From assembly GCA_947579605.1 (NCBI GenBank), contig OX388314.1, forward strand, positions 9,238,001 to 9,302,000: 64,000 nucleotides of DNA, given 5' to 3'. Below the pieces are notes generated by a model, which was not told the origin of the DNA, did not search any database, and saw only the letters and a list, made by a program, of their open reading frames with translations. Below are positions 1 to 12,561 of the stretch, piece by piece. Position numbers and translations under genes: made by a program. Source of the DNA: Athripsodes cinereus. Taxonomy: Eukaryota > Arthropoda > Insecta > Trichoptera > Leptoceridae. How positions within the stretch are numbered: position 1 is the first letter of the stretch; the number at the start of each line of letters is the position of its first letter.

Positions 1-2
1 AT

Positions 3-183
3 ATCTTCTTCTTCTCCTTTGTTCTCACCTTTGTCCCATTTATTTGGAGTTGGCTCTCCTAGTTCTCATCCTCCAAGTCTACCGGTCTCCTGCATTCTCC
101 GAACGCAGCTTTGTCTCCCTCAAGTCCCTGGCGATTGTGAAAATCCAGGTAGTCATTGGTCTGCCTGGTCTTCACGATCCTTT
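3..183 (-). mobile_element. LINE reverse transcriptase C-terminal relic
   Basis: Read on the minus strand, this segment gives a decayed tail of a non-LTR retrotransposon ORF2. It has RPMTTW followed by IARDLRETKLRSENAGDR, a stop, then TWRMRTRRANS, and ends in an Arg-rich stretch. This matches the usual 'GRP-TTW...DR-W' ending of insect LINE ORF2 proteins. It is interrupted by stops and continues to the window edge, so it is not functional. The clade is not determined. Confidence 0.55.
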
Positions 184-2039
184 TTATTATATTATCTTGT
201 GGTAGTCTCAAAATGTGTTCATACTATCTTAATCTGTTCTCAAATTAGATTTGGTACACATAAGAAAATAAAAGAGAAATAAAGGGATATTGCATAAAAA
301 AGTCGAATTTTGATTTGAGCAATATCGTTGCATTGTTAAAAGTTGCTTCAAAATATTATTAATTTGGGTAGAATTTTCGACCGCATTTTTCGAAGAAAGA
401 TTTTTCGCAAGTTTAAAAAATTCGTGATATTTTCAAATCGTCAAAAATGACGTACCGATTAATATTTCTTGTATGCATAATATTGGCGCGTAGTTAAACG
501 AAAAGGCCTTCACCCAGATATTAATAGATACATACATACCTACTTAAGATCCTCCGGTAATGTTTCTGGTAAATCCAACATTTCTTCACAGTACACCAAT
601 GATTCATACAGACAATGGTTCATTTCCAATACAATGTGTAATAATACTTCGTTAATAAACACGTTCAATTGAAACTAAAATAAAGCAAAGGTGATAACAA
701 TTTTCTTCATCTATTTACATGAAATAATAATTATAATAAATTTTACAATTTATTTGGTGCAGTTTTTTAATATGAACCACCACATGGACAAATTTAAAGT
801 TTTGTTTTGTTGTCACATAAATGCCAAAAAAATTGATACACCCATTTTCCATGAAATTATTGGCACAAATTTTATTCAATATTTTTTATAAATTATTACT
901 GTTAAAACAAAAATTAAATAATTTTATAAAGTTCACTGCACTTTTCATGAAAAACCATGTATTAAATAATTATGTAGTTTTGATTATTTTAAAGTGTTAA
1001 ATTATTAAAAATGGAGTAGAAGTTATAAGGTTCTGATAGCTACTGAAGCGCCATCTTCGGGACTAAATATATTAGTAATGTTATTTTTAATTTGTAAAAA
1101 TATACTCCTGCTTACTGACATTCTGAAAGACTCTTTTCTAAAATACAACGTACGTGTAACGACTTTAAAACGTAAGGAAATTCATGGGAAAAGGTGATCA
1201 ATTAGCGCAAACTGTGTTTAAATGAAGAAAGCTTATTTCTATTCTGTGTTCTTAAAAGTAGCATTTGTAGAGAAAAATGAAAAAAAATAATATCCGGTTT
1301 AAATTCAAATCAATTTTTTTCATTGCCATATTGAATCATTCGTTACAACATATTATATAAATCAATGCCAATGGAGAATAATATAAATGTTAATCTAATT
1401 TGTACAGTTGTAGGTGTAGTAAAAATCTCTGAAATTATTAAAATCAAAACACTGTAAAATTTCTCCTATCTAATAGAGATTATACGTATTTTGATCTCAT
1501 CATTGAATATGAGTCACAATGAGTAATCGATGATACAACAATTAATATCATAATACAACCACTAGTAGGCTGGTATTTAGTAGGTATGAAAGTGTTCTCG
1601 AACCTACGCACTAAAACCTTCTACTATCTCTGTTCGCCTCATACAATAATATAGAAAATATTAAACTTTTTGCTCAAAGCTAAACATTCGACAAACAGCT
1701 TTACATATCTCAATTTTACCTGCGTAAACAAATATAACATATTTATTTACTCTCATTACCTCTCCTTTATTTGTTTTTTTTAGGACGATATTTTATATAT
1801 CGATCTTATATTTATTAAATATAGGGAAAAGTGTTTACCTGAGAGAAATCCTTTAAAATATTACATTTCTTTTATTTTCATTCATAAAGTTAAGTTCCTA
1901 TTCCCTTGTGTATCGTATACAATATTTTTTCATTGATTGCAGAGAGAAATTTTATTTTTACAAATATACCTGATTCGAAAATATCACAATTTGGGTTAAA
2001 AATTGTGCATTTTTGCTTTGCATAATTTATATACTTAAT

Positions 2040-2165
2040 CTTTATTGCACATATTACAAGCGAATTAGTATAAAAATAGATTCATAGTTATTAAATACAA
2101 TCAATAAACAAAGGACGAATTTATTGCAAAGGTGCGATTCCATCCAACCAAACCAAGTTAATAGA
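2040..2165 (-). mobile_element. Truncated LINE 3' end
   Basis: On the minus strand the piece reads as a diverged copy of the 3' tail family seen better at 19350 and 29485: a TTGG...GG-TGGAA start, 'gcaataaa' and then an AT-rich tail. Only the tail survives. The assignment rests on similarity to the other copies in this window. Confidence 0.35.
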
Positions 2166-2758
2166 TTTTTCCTATTCGATAACATTTTACGCAATGTGAC
2201 ATAAAAAGAAACGAGTCGCATTACGAAAATTTTAATCATACTTCCACCACTAAATGAAAACGGATGTCATTAAACTTAGTTGAAAAATATTAATTTGTTT
2301 CCTAGTAACTGACATACATGCATCTTATTTAATAAATAGACGTATATTCATAATTACAACATCGCTCACATAACACAAATATTATGACATTAGTGCAAGT
2401 TCATCGTTACTCAGGTCCGATTCGTAAGAGCGCATTATCATCACACAATCCGACCTGCGGACCAAAATATAGACGTAATATTACGTTTTAACGTTTGTAC
2501 ATAATTATAATATTTGCGTAAAAAAATGATACGTATTATACAACAAAAGTGTTCATACTCGCAAGGTTGTGGGTTTACACACATAACCACACATATACAG
2601 AACCGCAAGAAAATAGTTTCCCCTTCGTATAACATTAGATTAAAAAATAGTAGCATGTTTAATAAACGTAAATTTTTTCGATCTTAAAAAGGTTTTTTTT
2701 GTATGTTCCGTTTAAAAAAAATGTTTATATTTAAACGGAAATAGAAAGAATCTATATC

Positions 2759-2803
2759 ATCACAGCATATCTTTCAACTGGGGTATCCGTAGACCAACTG
2801 CAT
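2759..2803 (-). mobile_element. LINE 3'-terminal fragment
   Basis: This is a short fragment of the recurring 3' end 'catca(c/t)(g/a)gcatatc...(g)gggta(g/t)cc...agaccaactgca' seen also at 29300, 35758, 38391 and, in the opposite orientation, at 12640, 14745 and 54578. No coding sequence is attached. Confidence 0.4.
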
Positions 2804-2935
2804 TTAATAAACATATAAGATGTCCTCAAATGTCAATAAGAAATAAAATATTTAAGGTGAATGACTTATTAGTAAATTATATATTTTTAATTATTGTAAT
2901 TTAATTATTCTCTGCAAGGCAAATACGAGCTGGAA

Positions 2936-3410
2936 TTGGTTTAAAAAGAATTGTAAAAGAGGTTTGGGTCACGTGCTGCGTGGAGAGAAGTATCGTCTCC
3001 TCCGCCTTATATTGGAGGGCAAGATAGAGGGAAGATGGGGAGTTGGCAGAAAGCAGATGTCCTGGCTGCGCAACATTAGGGAGTGGACCGGAATCCGGAC
3101 AGTGGATGACCTGTTCAGGGCAGCACAGAGGTCTGAGTCAATAACACACTTTCGCGTTACGTTTTCGTTCCGTTAGCGTTCGGGTGCAGACGATGTTGTG
3201 CCAAAGTGTTAATTTTCGTAACTATTGTGTATCTTAGCAACGAAATTGACACTTGCTTGCAACTTCGTCTATACTCGAACGTTAACGGAGCGGGAACGTG
3301 ACGTGAAAGTGTGTTATTGACTCAGGCCTCTGGACAGGGAGGTTTTCGCCGGAGTGATCGCCAATGTCGGGGGGACCTGACATGGCACAGAAAGAAGAAG
3401 AAAGAGGTTT
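2936..3410 (+). mobile_element. LINE ORF2 C-terminal relic, interrupted by a MITE
   Basis: The plus strand encodes LGHVLRGEKYRLLRLILEGK, then EGRWGVGRKQMSWLRNIREW and TVDDLFRAAQ. This is the typical C-terminus of an insect non-LTR retrotransposon ORF2. The frame is cut at 3128 by a 203-bp inverted-repeat element. On its far side (from about 3331) the same reading resumes with DREVFAGVIANV before the stop. A diverged second copy of the same relic type lies at 8925-9262. Confidence 0.7.
3128..3330. mobile_element. MITE copy 1 with inverted termini
   Basis: The two ends read GAGGTCTGAGTCAATAACAC and, reverse complemented, GAGGCCTGAGTCAATAACAC. Similarity between the arms continues inward for about 60 bp through a GTTCGGGTGCAGACG-like block. 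It sits inside a LINE relic, whose frame resumes on the other side. A second copy is at 10833-11024. No transposase is encoded. I could not settle the target duplication. Confidence 0.7.
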
Positions 3411-4149
3411 GAGTCTAATTTTAAGCATTGAAAAAATGTCTTTCGGTTAAAATTCAGCTTTGAAGTATTTTCTGAGTTATGCTGTATATCAACCAATATG
3501 AAGTGATTTAGGCGATTTTTTCTTCTTGATCTGCAGGGGAGGGAGCAAGGTAAATAACCACCAGACATCCGTCTCCGGGAGAAAGTGTTATACATAATAA
3601 TACAAATAACAATAACATCATGATCCCCCCTGAACGTTATTACTTCACATTTACACCGAAATCATTCACTGCGATAAATAAACAGAATAATTATTATGAC
3701 CTGCATCGTGCGAGAAATGTTATATAACTTAATTGAGTTGTAACAAGGTTATGGTTGAGAGAAGTAACCAATGATTCAAAAGAAAAATAAGAAATTAGAA
3801 ATTATTGAAAATTATTCTAAGAATAAAAAATCAAGTAAAAATATTATTATTTTAAATATAAAATATTATTATTTGAAGAAATGAATAACACAAATCAATT
3901 AATCGATCGATAGGTGCAACTCAATCATACAAGGTAAAACACGTACCATAAAACATGAAAACCAATGAAACAATGTAAACAGGAAAAACAATGCGTTATT
4001 TTGTTTAAACAATTCGAACTATTTTAAAAGAGTGACTCTTTGTTTTTACTATTTCTATCCCTGTATTTTCGAGTAATTCAATATAGTTAAAATCGACAAA
4101 TTTTATCATGATTTTAAACATATTTACTATTTTTAAAAACCTGTTCACC

Positions 4150-4290
4150 TACAAACTTATGTCGTATCCCCGGTGAGGTAGGCAAAGACAACAAAATGCC
4201 ATAAATATATCCTTAGTTTCATACTTTTTTCGCTTTATTCACATACATGCAATATCTCATGGATACACAGATAAATAACTAAATTTCTAA
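4150..4290 (-). mobile_element. LINE 3'-region relic
   Basis: The segment 'gtcgtatccccggtgaggtaggcaaaga' continues into a region like the better preserved minus-strand LINE relic at 9925-10530, including the equivalents of 'ttcgctt...ttcacata...caatatctcat'. It is short, degenerate and without an open frame. Confidence 0.4.
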
Positions 4291-4469
4291 TAATACGTTA
4301 GTTTTTACTCAGCAAAGATCGGTAGTCTCAGTAATACAAGAGAGTCGATAGCCCTGATTGTCTCATGTTAAGAGAATGTCCAATGATAGTTGCCCAAAAA
4401 GAGCACTGTTTTTTCATCCACAATGGTTCCGATGGCCCGGGTGCTACTCTTTCCCAATGCAGCATTTTC

Positions 4470-4600
4470 ATGATACGACAGCGCGCTGAGAGCGTCGTAA
4501 GAAGAGCTGTTTTGATTAGCTCAGAAACGCTCTGAATGGAGAAGGATAGTTTCTGCTCTGTGTTCTCGAAAGGTTTTTTTAAAAGATGAGCTGATGATAG
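4470..4600 (+). mobile_element. LINE ORF2 C-terminal relic
   Basis: The nucleotide sequence around 'cagaaacgctctgaatggagaa' and 'tttctgctctgtg' is a diverged copy of the relic at 50400-50560. That copy translates to [20 protein letters not shown], a common LINE ORF2 terminus. Here the frame is broken. Confidence 0.4.
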
Positions 4601-5223
4601 ATATAGTGAAAAAAAAAACATATTTTTATTTCTCATTACTTTATGAGTATTCTTGCATTTAGTACTACTCAAAGTACTTTATATATGCGTGTTGCCACGT
4701 GAACAAATGGACACTGTTCTAATTAATTTGGAAAAACCATAATGCAAGCGTTATAACATTATTTATAACACACATCAATGATTATAATATATTATGTTTT
4801 ATGTACGTAGATATTATGCAACATAATAAATAAATAATAAGTGTGCCAGTCGTAGCAGCGAAGAACTTCCAATGTCCAGTGTCTTAAGCTGATTAATAAT
4901 ATAATACGGCTCTTTGCAATGTGTCCAAATTTATTACAAATCACTATCTAGTTGAGAAATTAATTAATGAAAGTTAATATTACGCTCACCAGCCTCGCAA
5001 AATAGGAAACTGTAAATAACTATAAAAAATTAATTCAACATTTTCTAGGTTTTATTGTTATAAAATGTGGTTATTCAATTCTAGAACGAGCAGAGTTTCA
5101 TCAACGTTAGTTCTACTAAACTACGTAGTCCAATTTCAATTCCGCTAATAGAGTGTATTATCGAACTTTGAGTGTGAAATTTCTATAAAAAAATTTGCAA
5201 CTGAACCAGAAATGTGATCGCCT

Positions 5224-5277
5224 TTGCACTGTGCCGTGCTTTTACACTGTGCCGTGCTTTTGCACTGTGCCGTGCTT
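5224..5277. repeat. Short tandem repeat, 18-bp unit x3
   Basis: The word CACTGTGCCGTGCTTTT recurs at 5227, 5245 and 5263 with one or two substitutions. Nothing else marks the site. Confidence 0.85.
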
Positions 5278-5346
5278 CCCCTTCATTCCAGCAAATCAAT
5301 TCAATAAAGTTTAATTTATCTACTGACGGTTCTTGGTGAAAGTTCA

Positions 5347-5401
5347 TTATAAGAAGATTATTAAATTGAACTTATTGTAAGAAGATTATTAAATTGAACT
5401 G
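5347..5401. repeat. 28-bp tandem duplication
   Basis: 'aagaagattattaaattgaa' occurs at 5351 and again at 5379, with flanking bases also shared, giving two adjacent copies of a 28-bp unit. Confidence 0.8.
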
Positions 5402-8400
5402 ATATATAGTAATTTCACTGGTGCTTAAGCTTAAAACTTACATTTGCCTGCCGATGAAAGAGGAAGCTTTAAAGTAAATTCATAAAGTACCTAACTAATT
5501 GAATTACAATATAATAATATTTAGTTCATTTTAATTTCTTTTCAAAATAATTAAAAACATTCCCATGTACAAAATGAATAGCCTAGGCTTTTATCAAAGA
5601 GTTGCAATAATGCGATTAATAGCCTAGATCTAGTGTTAAGTAATGAAAGTAATGAGTGAGTGATATTGTAATAATATGTAATATTAGCAGACAAGACGTA
5701 GTACATATTAGTGGTAATATAACAACAAACGGATCCGGATTCGATGTAAAAGATCGACGACCTCATTGTGCATACATTGCTGCGTCTGCGATTTGATAAA
5801 GCTACTTATCAAAAATCGTAATAAAAGTGATTCCTCCGTACTAAGTCCAACGAATTACTTCTATTATGTTATGAAAATTTTATCTCTTCTCTACTGAATA
5901 CAAGACTAAAAACAGTACCTGAATTTAACGCCACTATGTAGTCATAAATGTATGCTGAATGCATACTGCACAGTTCTCATTTTTCAGCAGTATCGTATGC
6001 GAACAAAAAGAGATCAACGCATGGTTCACCAAAAACTCAAGTAAATGTGGAGAATCATCTGTAATTTCAAAAACGACAACGGCAGGAAGTGGTTTAAAAA
6101 GGCAGTAACTATGTAAAACAACAAATCAGAAATGCTATTAAACTACATACATTTTTAAAGTTTATCCTACTTTATGGTGTTTCTTATATGACTTATTCAC
6201 TTGTACGTTTGTTGAAAATGTTTTTAATTTGTATGATATTTAATAGAATCTATGGATTTATATTTGTCATGTCTATTGATTTATTTATATCGTATCTATC
6301 GATATATTTATGCTAAAAATTAGTAAGTATATAGGTACTCAGAATGACATATTTTTGCGTAATTATTTAGTCTTTACGCATCTACTTCTGTGTTGTAAGT
6401 TACAAAGTTTAACATTTCTGAACATCTAAAACTCTTCTTGCGGTCAATGACCGCAGTTAAAGCAAGTATCTATGCAATGCATTTTGTTGTTAGATATGAG
6501 ATATACATAACACAAAATATACAAAGATGCACTTCGTTAACTTAACAAATAGTTATAATAGATACTTAATATAGAAGACACGTATAAGAATCTGATAAAC
6601 AAAGCCATTTTTGTTAATTTTCAATCCCTTTCTCTCTGCTCTTATTATTTCATATCAATATTTATGTATATCTACTAAGCTTTAATAAAATATTTCATAA
6701 AAAAATTAATTGGTACCAAAAGAAAAATAAGTTAGTATACTCTAACAACTATCACTCTTATTCTCACTGATAGTACATAGATATAACTCCCGTCATCGAA
6801 ACGAGAATGAAAATCATCATGAGTCATGTCAATATACCGTTATAACTGAAGACGGTTCAAATATATAGTTATATACTTATAGCTAATAAACCAGCTAGAC
6901 ATCATCTCTGAACATAATAATAATATGTATATAACATTACATAAGATCATAATATAATATCTATAAGATTACATAACAATTTGATATAAATAACGTGATA
7001 TTAAATAATATGTAAGTATGTATAAGTATATTGCATTATTAACTGTTATTTATTATTATATCTAGGTATCATTAAATAGCTATCAGTTATTTGTTGCTCG
7101 CATCTACTTTCATTGATTTGATTGTTAGTATTATTAACTATCTATCTACCTTTTTCTAGATCCGTTTGGGAAAACCTTTAGTTACGAAAGCCATAATGTA
7201 CGCATTAAGATAGAACGAAAAAAATATTATAAATGTTATTTGATTAAAATACGATATCAATGTAAGTACTGGAAATGTTTTGGGGGTGATGAAAATTACT
7301 GAGAAATCATGGTAAAAAATTAGCTTAATTTCTCATTATATTTTCCCGAGAGAATATTGTGGTACAAAGAAAATTGAATCTTTCTTTGTGTATGCTTGCT
7401 ACCGACGTGAATATTTTTAGAAAAAAATATGAAACTAGACAAACTTTTTATAAGATTATGCCGTGAAAATTATCTCCTTTGCACCGTGAAAAACAAGAAC
7501 AATATCTATCGATGAATCTCATTGGTGGTGAATGTACGAAATCAAATATCTTGTATCGAAAAGTTTGAGATATTTCCTGAAATATTTAATAAAAGGTATC
7601 AATTGGGTCTAAAATAATGTGTTTTTCAATAGTTATGCTAGAGTTAAGCAGTTTTAATTGTAATTTTAAAAAAAATATTAAATTCGACTCATTCTGTAGT
7701 CATTCGATAGTAAAGTTTGAATTAGTTGAAATTGAGCAACGTAAACAAACTCTATAAGAATGGGTTCTGAGCAATAAGAGTAAAGTTATTTACATTTATT
7801 GCAAACGTCATGCTATACAAATAAAACTCTCCTTTATACAAAATGCTTATTAATATAAAAAAAAAACTTCTTATGTTAACCAATGTTATTGACACCACGT
7901 CTAGTGAACAGCAAAATAACAGTTGGTAATTCTTCACTGTTATTTTTAATAGCTGCAGAGTAAAAAGTGAAAACAAACTAAAATTAATTTGTTTAAAAAT
8001 GCGATGTTAGCATATCGTTTGAACATTAAAGCTAAATATGTGCAAAAGTTGACGTACGAACATTTTTACATCAAAGTCATTTAGGTACAAATTAAGATAA
8101 AAACGTCTTTAGAGATTCCTTATCTTGCTTTTTAAAGTTGTTTATCGTAAATTCACACAAATGTTATCCATTGTTTAAAATTATATATTTATCTAACCTC
8201 TAATTTTGGTGTATTCTACATATTAAAGAAAAATAGCGATATCTCTTTTCACTGTTCCTACGACTTATACAACACTAAATTAAAAGCTATTTTATATAGA
8301 AATACGCAATAGTTATCTACATATTAGTATAAGTACTAGAATGCAATAACAACTTTAACTTGCAACTGTCCGATGTTAGTAAATTTTGGTTTTTCCGAGA

Positions 8401-8924
8401 CACGACCTGAATAGCGCCGGGAAATATGAGTAGCAAGTATTGTTATTATAAACATTATTTTTTAACCTTAAATCAAAATATTAAGCAAGACCTTCGGGAT
8501 TTTACGTTAGAATTTAATTCAACGTTTTCATGTCGACACCCACTATAAAATAACAATAATTATTTACTAAGTAACGTGAAATTAATCGTGTTATCTATGG
8601 TTAATATTGGAAAATAGAAAAATACTTCTGAATGTGGGAATTATTAAAAGAATATGGCAAAGAACCATGTCGAAAATTATACAAAAAATACTAAATTTTG
8701 AATTTTAAGTATTGATTTTCTATAATGTTTAAGCTCTTTTACGTTGAAAACTTGGTAAGAGTCCGTTTGCAGTTATCCTAAATTTATAAAGGAAGATCGC
8801 TTACAACAAAAATTATCACATTTGGTTAGATATATAAAACTTTTTTATTTACCAAGGGTAGCTAATCAATAAAGTTACCTAAATGAACAGACTGGAAGCA
8901 TAGCTCTATCGCTAAATGCTTCGA

Positions 8925-9262
8925 ATTCCCTGGACAAACATGGTTACCAATACCAATCAGTCCTAAAGCGAGCTAAAGTTGACAGAGAAATGTTGTCAAC
9001 TATCAAGCTTCGGAAGGTTTCACTTTTGGGTCATATACTACATGGTGAAAAATACCACCTTCTCCAACTAATGTTGAAGGGGGATATTGAGGGACGTCAG
9101 GATCCGGTACGAGACAGATGTCCTGGCTGCGAAACATAAAGTAGTGGACCAGCATCCACGTGCAGAGGAGCTGTTCCGAGTGGGACAGGAAAGGGACAGG
9201 TTCGCCGAGATGATCGTCAACGTTGTGGAGACCTGACAAGGCATTTGAAGAAGAAGAGCATA
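8925..9262 (+). mobile_element. LINE ORF2 C-terminal relic (frameshifted)
   Basis: Across two frames the plus strand gives VLKRAKVDREMLSTIKLRKV, LLGHILHGEKYHLLQLMLKG and DIEGRQDP, then 'CPGCET' and AVPSGTGKGQV in shifted frames. These are remnants of the same LINE ORF2 C-terminus found at 2936-3410. Several indels make it a dead copy. It ends in a purine-rich 'aagaagaag' tail. Confidence 0.65.
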
Positions 9263-9924
9263 CGAATCAAATATATTCAATCAAATGATAAATGTCTTAT
9301 ACGTGATGAAGTTATCAGAAATAAATAGATTATCACATTAAGGAAAGAAAAATATGTTATTATTTTACTGATATCTGCTTTTTATAGGATACTCGAAGTG
9401 GAAAACCAGTTATATTCTGAAGACTCCATGAAATTGTATCATATGAGTATAATATGCAAATAAGTGAAATGGATATAGGTACAATTATAACTTTTGTTTT
9501 CATGTAAAGGAAATTGTTTTTACTTTCTTTAGCATTGTAATCACTATTGTCTTTTGGAAAAACGATAACAGTAATGAAAGATAAATACCATGTAGCGAAT
9601 ACTCGTAGATGAATTGCATATTATAACTCGTATTCTTGTCAAATTCATTCATACAATGTATATTGCAAAATATTTACTAGAGTTGTAATGTAGTGTCATA
9701 GCATTTACGTGTGCTGACATCACTTATCCATTAATGAATGACTTGGTATTTACTCAACATGCGTATTTTTTGTGATAACAAACATTTCATATGGACATCT
9801 TACTACATTAACTTTCTCATACAATTTGATAATGTCCAGAAAAAAGACAATGGATTTTCTTTTATATTATAAAAACACGTAATTTTGTAAATAGATATTT
9901 ATTATGTAAATGACGTAACTATAC

Positions 9925-10530
9925 TATACTATACTATACCCTCACGCCGTATCCCAAGTGGGGTAGGCAAAGAGAACGGAACGCCAAACAGATCTATCTT
10001 TACACACTTCCTTCGCTTCCTCCACATTCATACAGTTTCTCATACACGCACGTCGATTCCTCTTACTCAACACGCGGTCGTCCTTGAGAATTTGATCCAC
10101 GTGATCAAGCCACGTGGTTCTCGGACGTCCGCGCTTCCTCACACCCTTTCTTTCAGACAAGCATATCCTCTTTGTCATTTTTACTTCGTTCATTCGTTCA
10201 ACATGTCCAAACTACCGTAGTTTATTCACGCGCATTCTGTCCACAACACTCTTCTTGCATCCGCTCATTCTTCTAATATCCTCATTCTTCACTATCACGC
10301 AGCGTTTTACCCATCATTCTTCTCAACGATCGCATCTCCACTGCATTTATTCCACTTTTGTCCTTCTTCAGCCACGTCCATGTCTCGCTTGCATACGTAA
10401 GTGACGGTACCAGAATGGTATTGTGCACCAGCATTTTAGCCATGACGTAACCTTGTTTTTGATATTCCTGTAATTTAGGAATAACTACTACTATACAACG
10501 AGTATCACACAATTTGATTAGCCAGTAGAT
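9925..10530 (-). mobile_element. LINE ORF2 relic with simple-repeat tail
   Basis: On the minus strand, 10530-10282 encodes NTILVPSLTYASETWTWLKK and INAVEMRSLRRMMGKT. After a frame-broken stretch, 10193-9942 encodes RKRGRPRTTWLDHVDQILKD, RNRRACMRNCMNVEEAKEVC and DRSVWRSVLFAYPTWDTA. This is the end of an insect non-LTR retrotransposon reverse transcriptase. The 3' side ends in an (ATAGT)n tail near 9920-9945. Two segments in different frames and missing upstream domains show it is dead and 5'-truncated. Confidence 0.8.
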
Positions 10531-10832
10531 CAGCTGCATGAAATGAACATGCAAACTGTACCCTCCGTGTCAACACAAAACTAAGACATTTAGGATGGGT
10601 GGCAGAGCTTATCGCTGAATTTAAGAAATATAATGTCTTTATTTAGGGATAATGTATTTTTGGAAGTTGTTAAATTTTCATGAAAAAGCAAAATGATAGG
10701 TATACTTACATATTACAAAATTCTTTTTCAAAAAGCTGTATGAATTACTTAACCAAATGTTTCGCTACAATTTGATATTATTTATTTATTTATCGTGTCG
10801 TAACCCAGAAAAATCAATCAAGCTGATCTCCA

Positions 10833-11024
10833 GAGGCCTGAGTCAACAACACACTATCGCGTCACGTTCCCGCTCCGCTAGCGTTCGGGTGCAGACGATG
10901 GTGCGCCAAAGTGTTAATTTTCGTATCTTAGCAACGAAATTGACACTTGCTTGCAACATCGTCTGCACCCGAACGCTAACGGAGCGGGAACGTGACGCGA
11001 AAGTATGTTATTGACTCAGGCCTC
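10833..11024. mobile_element. MITE copy 2 with inverted termini
   Basis: This is a second copy of the element at 3128-3330. The ends read GAGGCCTGAGTCAACAACAC and, reverse complemented, GAGGCCTGAGTCAATAACAT. Inner arms share GCTAGCGTTCGGGTGCAGAC with its complement. It lacks about 11 bp of the central region present in copy 1. It abuts a LINE relic at 11036. Confidence 0.75.
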
Positions 11025-11035
11025 AGCACTGTGCA

Positions 11036-11160
11036 AAACGCACAGCAGGTGGAGATGCGTCAAAAATATCCTCCATAGTGCAAGTGACAGGGCACAATGG
11101 ACACTCCAACAAGTGTGGCATGGTCTGTGCTGCGCCACAGTCACACGCTCCGGATTCGTC
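11036..11160 (-). mobile_element. LINE ORF2 zinc-knuckle relic
   Basis: The minus strand encodes ACDCGAAQTMPHLLECPLCP followed by MEDIFDASPPAVRFAQC. The C-x-C-x7-H-x4-C spacing is the C-terminal Cys/His cluster of many insect non-LTR reverse transcriptases. Only about 40 residues survive, next to MITE copy 2. Confidence 0.65.
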
Positions 11161-11264
11161 TTTTGATTTGATATTGAAAATAGGATTGAATAATTATGGT
11201 CTTTCTTTGAATATGTTATTTCAAATATTTAGCTATGTTGTTTCCACATAATTTTGATTATTCG

Positions 11265-11455
11265 TAGATTCGTAAATAAATAAGTTAGATAAATTGTGTA
11301 TCCAATATTTTTTGATATAAAAATTAAACATTCTTAATTTTATATACAGTAATTTAATTTTATATAAAATTGCATTCAAATTAGATATAATCAATATACA
11401 GATGGCAAGTTTTTCGCAAAGGCGTGATCTCTTCCAACTAACCAAATTATTCAAT
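11265..11455 (-). mobile_element. Truncated LINE 3' end
   Basis: On the minus strand: 'ttggaagagatcacgcctttgcgaaaa...gccatctgtatattga...' followed by an AT-rich tail ending in a (TTTA)n-like run. It belongs to the same 3'-end family as 19350-19500. Diverged. Confidence 0.45.
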
Positions 11456-11825
11456 TATTATTGTTCTTGTTATGAATTTTCACTAAGAATCAACGATAAG
11501 TTGATTTTTTTTTATTACTTAGGTACATCGGTGATAAGTTGATTTTTTAATTACTTATATATATTAATGTCAAAAAAAGCTTCTAATTTCAATAAATCAA
11601 TTAAGTGAAAGTTGACTGTTTTTTTTTTATTTATTTATACTTTTTTATAATCTAAATTGATTTTTTAGTTTAATTTTACAATATATCCAAATAAGTTTAC
11701 CCATGCTATGTAGCTAGACTAGCTAGGCATAAGTTTTTGGTAAAAAGGGGTGTTAATTAACTCCATAATTCACGTATCTACTAACTACATTCTTAAGGCA
11801 TTTAATGGCTTCAAACTTTTGTTTT

Positions 11826-11985
11826 ATTATTAATTTAATTTATTCTTCACTGTACATTGGTTACATTATTTCAAATCAATACAAAACTTCATAAAAATAT
11901 CAGTTATTCTATGTACAGAGAGCGAGTTTATCGCTAGAATGCGATGTCTTCCAACCGACCGGGTAATAAAACTAAAATCAAAGGA
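11826..11985 (-). mobile_element. Truncated LINE 3' end
   Basis: On the minus strand: 'ggttggaagacatcgcattctagcgataaactcgctctctgtacat', then the conserved 'ataactgatatttttatgaag' and 'accaatgtacagtgaagaat' blocks, ending in an A/T tail. This is a clear member of the family at 19350, 29485 and 50195, without coding sequence. Confidence 0.6.
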
Positions 11986-12225
11986 ACATTCATAGGAAAT
12001 AAATAAATATATAAAAAAACGATAAAACAGTACAGTTACACTCAAGATAGAACTTTATGGGTGCAAAAAATATTCATAATAATTAATTCGAAACATACTA
12101 TCGTTCTTGATGTTAAATCTTTGGAAATCCCATGAAATTTTTAAAGCAGCTCATTTGACCATGGTCCCTTTTATTGGATATTGCGTTGCGAAACTCTAAT
12201 CAAATACATCCTCATTGCAATGTTG

Positions 12226-12289
12226 TATAAAACAGTGCAACAGAATATTCCTACATCATTCATAACATAAACATCGAAGAGACAAGACG
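12226..12289 (+). promoter_or_regulatory. scaf: Core promoter of scaf: TATA, initiator and DPE
   Basis: TATAAAA lies at 12226-12232. TCATTC, an exact match to the arthropod initiator TCAKTY, is at 12256-12261 and places the A+1 at 12258. AGACG at 12285-12289 fits the downstream promoter element RGWYV exactly at +28 to +32. The TATA box starts at -32. The three elements are correctly spaced, and the region lies 304 bp upstream of an ATG that abuts a consensus splice donor. The transcription start is inferred, not observed. Confidence 0.7.
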
Positions 12290-12561
12290 GAAAGAAAGTA
12301 CCAAAGATAATCTGTAATACCTCAGTGAATAATATATTTTAAGAGAGGGATCGTGTGAGATTTGTATATTAAGTTGGTAGGGGAAATAATCGTTTCATTT
12401 TCTATAAAGACATTTGCAACGAAGTACATCATCCAGTTTTCATCTTGCATCGAACTTTTGTACACGAGTGAATGTTTTTATTATTGAAGTGAAGAAAGTG
12501 TTTTTTTTTATTGTTGTTTTATTGAGTGATACATAATCAAAATTTTAAAGGAGTATTCAAA

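Larger units (their letters stand above)
1..12257. other. Gene-poor upstream region with transposon relics
   Basis: No exon chain or conserved protein is visible on either strand over this 12-kb stretch. It is AT-rich and carries the LINE relics and MITE copies listed separately, plus short tandem duplications. The open frames of 60-114 codons are not supported by any family resemblance other than LINE fragments. It probably contains the distal regulatory region of scaf, whose transcription start is predicted at 12258, but I cannot point to individual enhancers. Confidence 0.6.
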
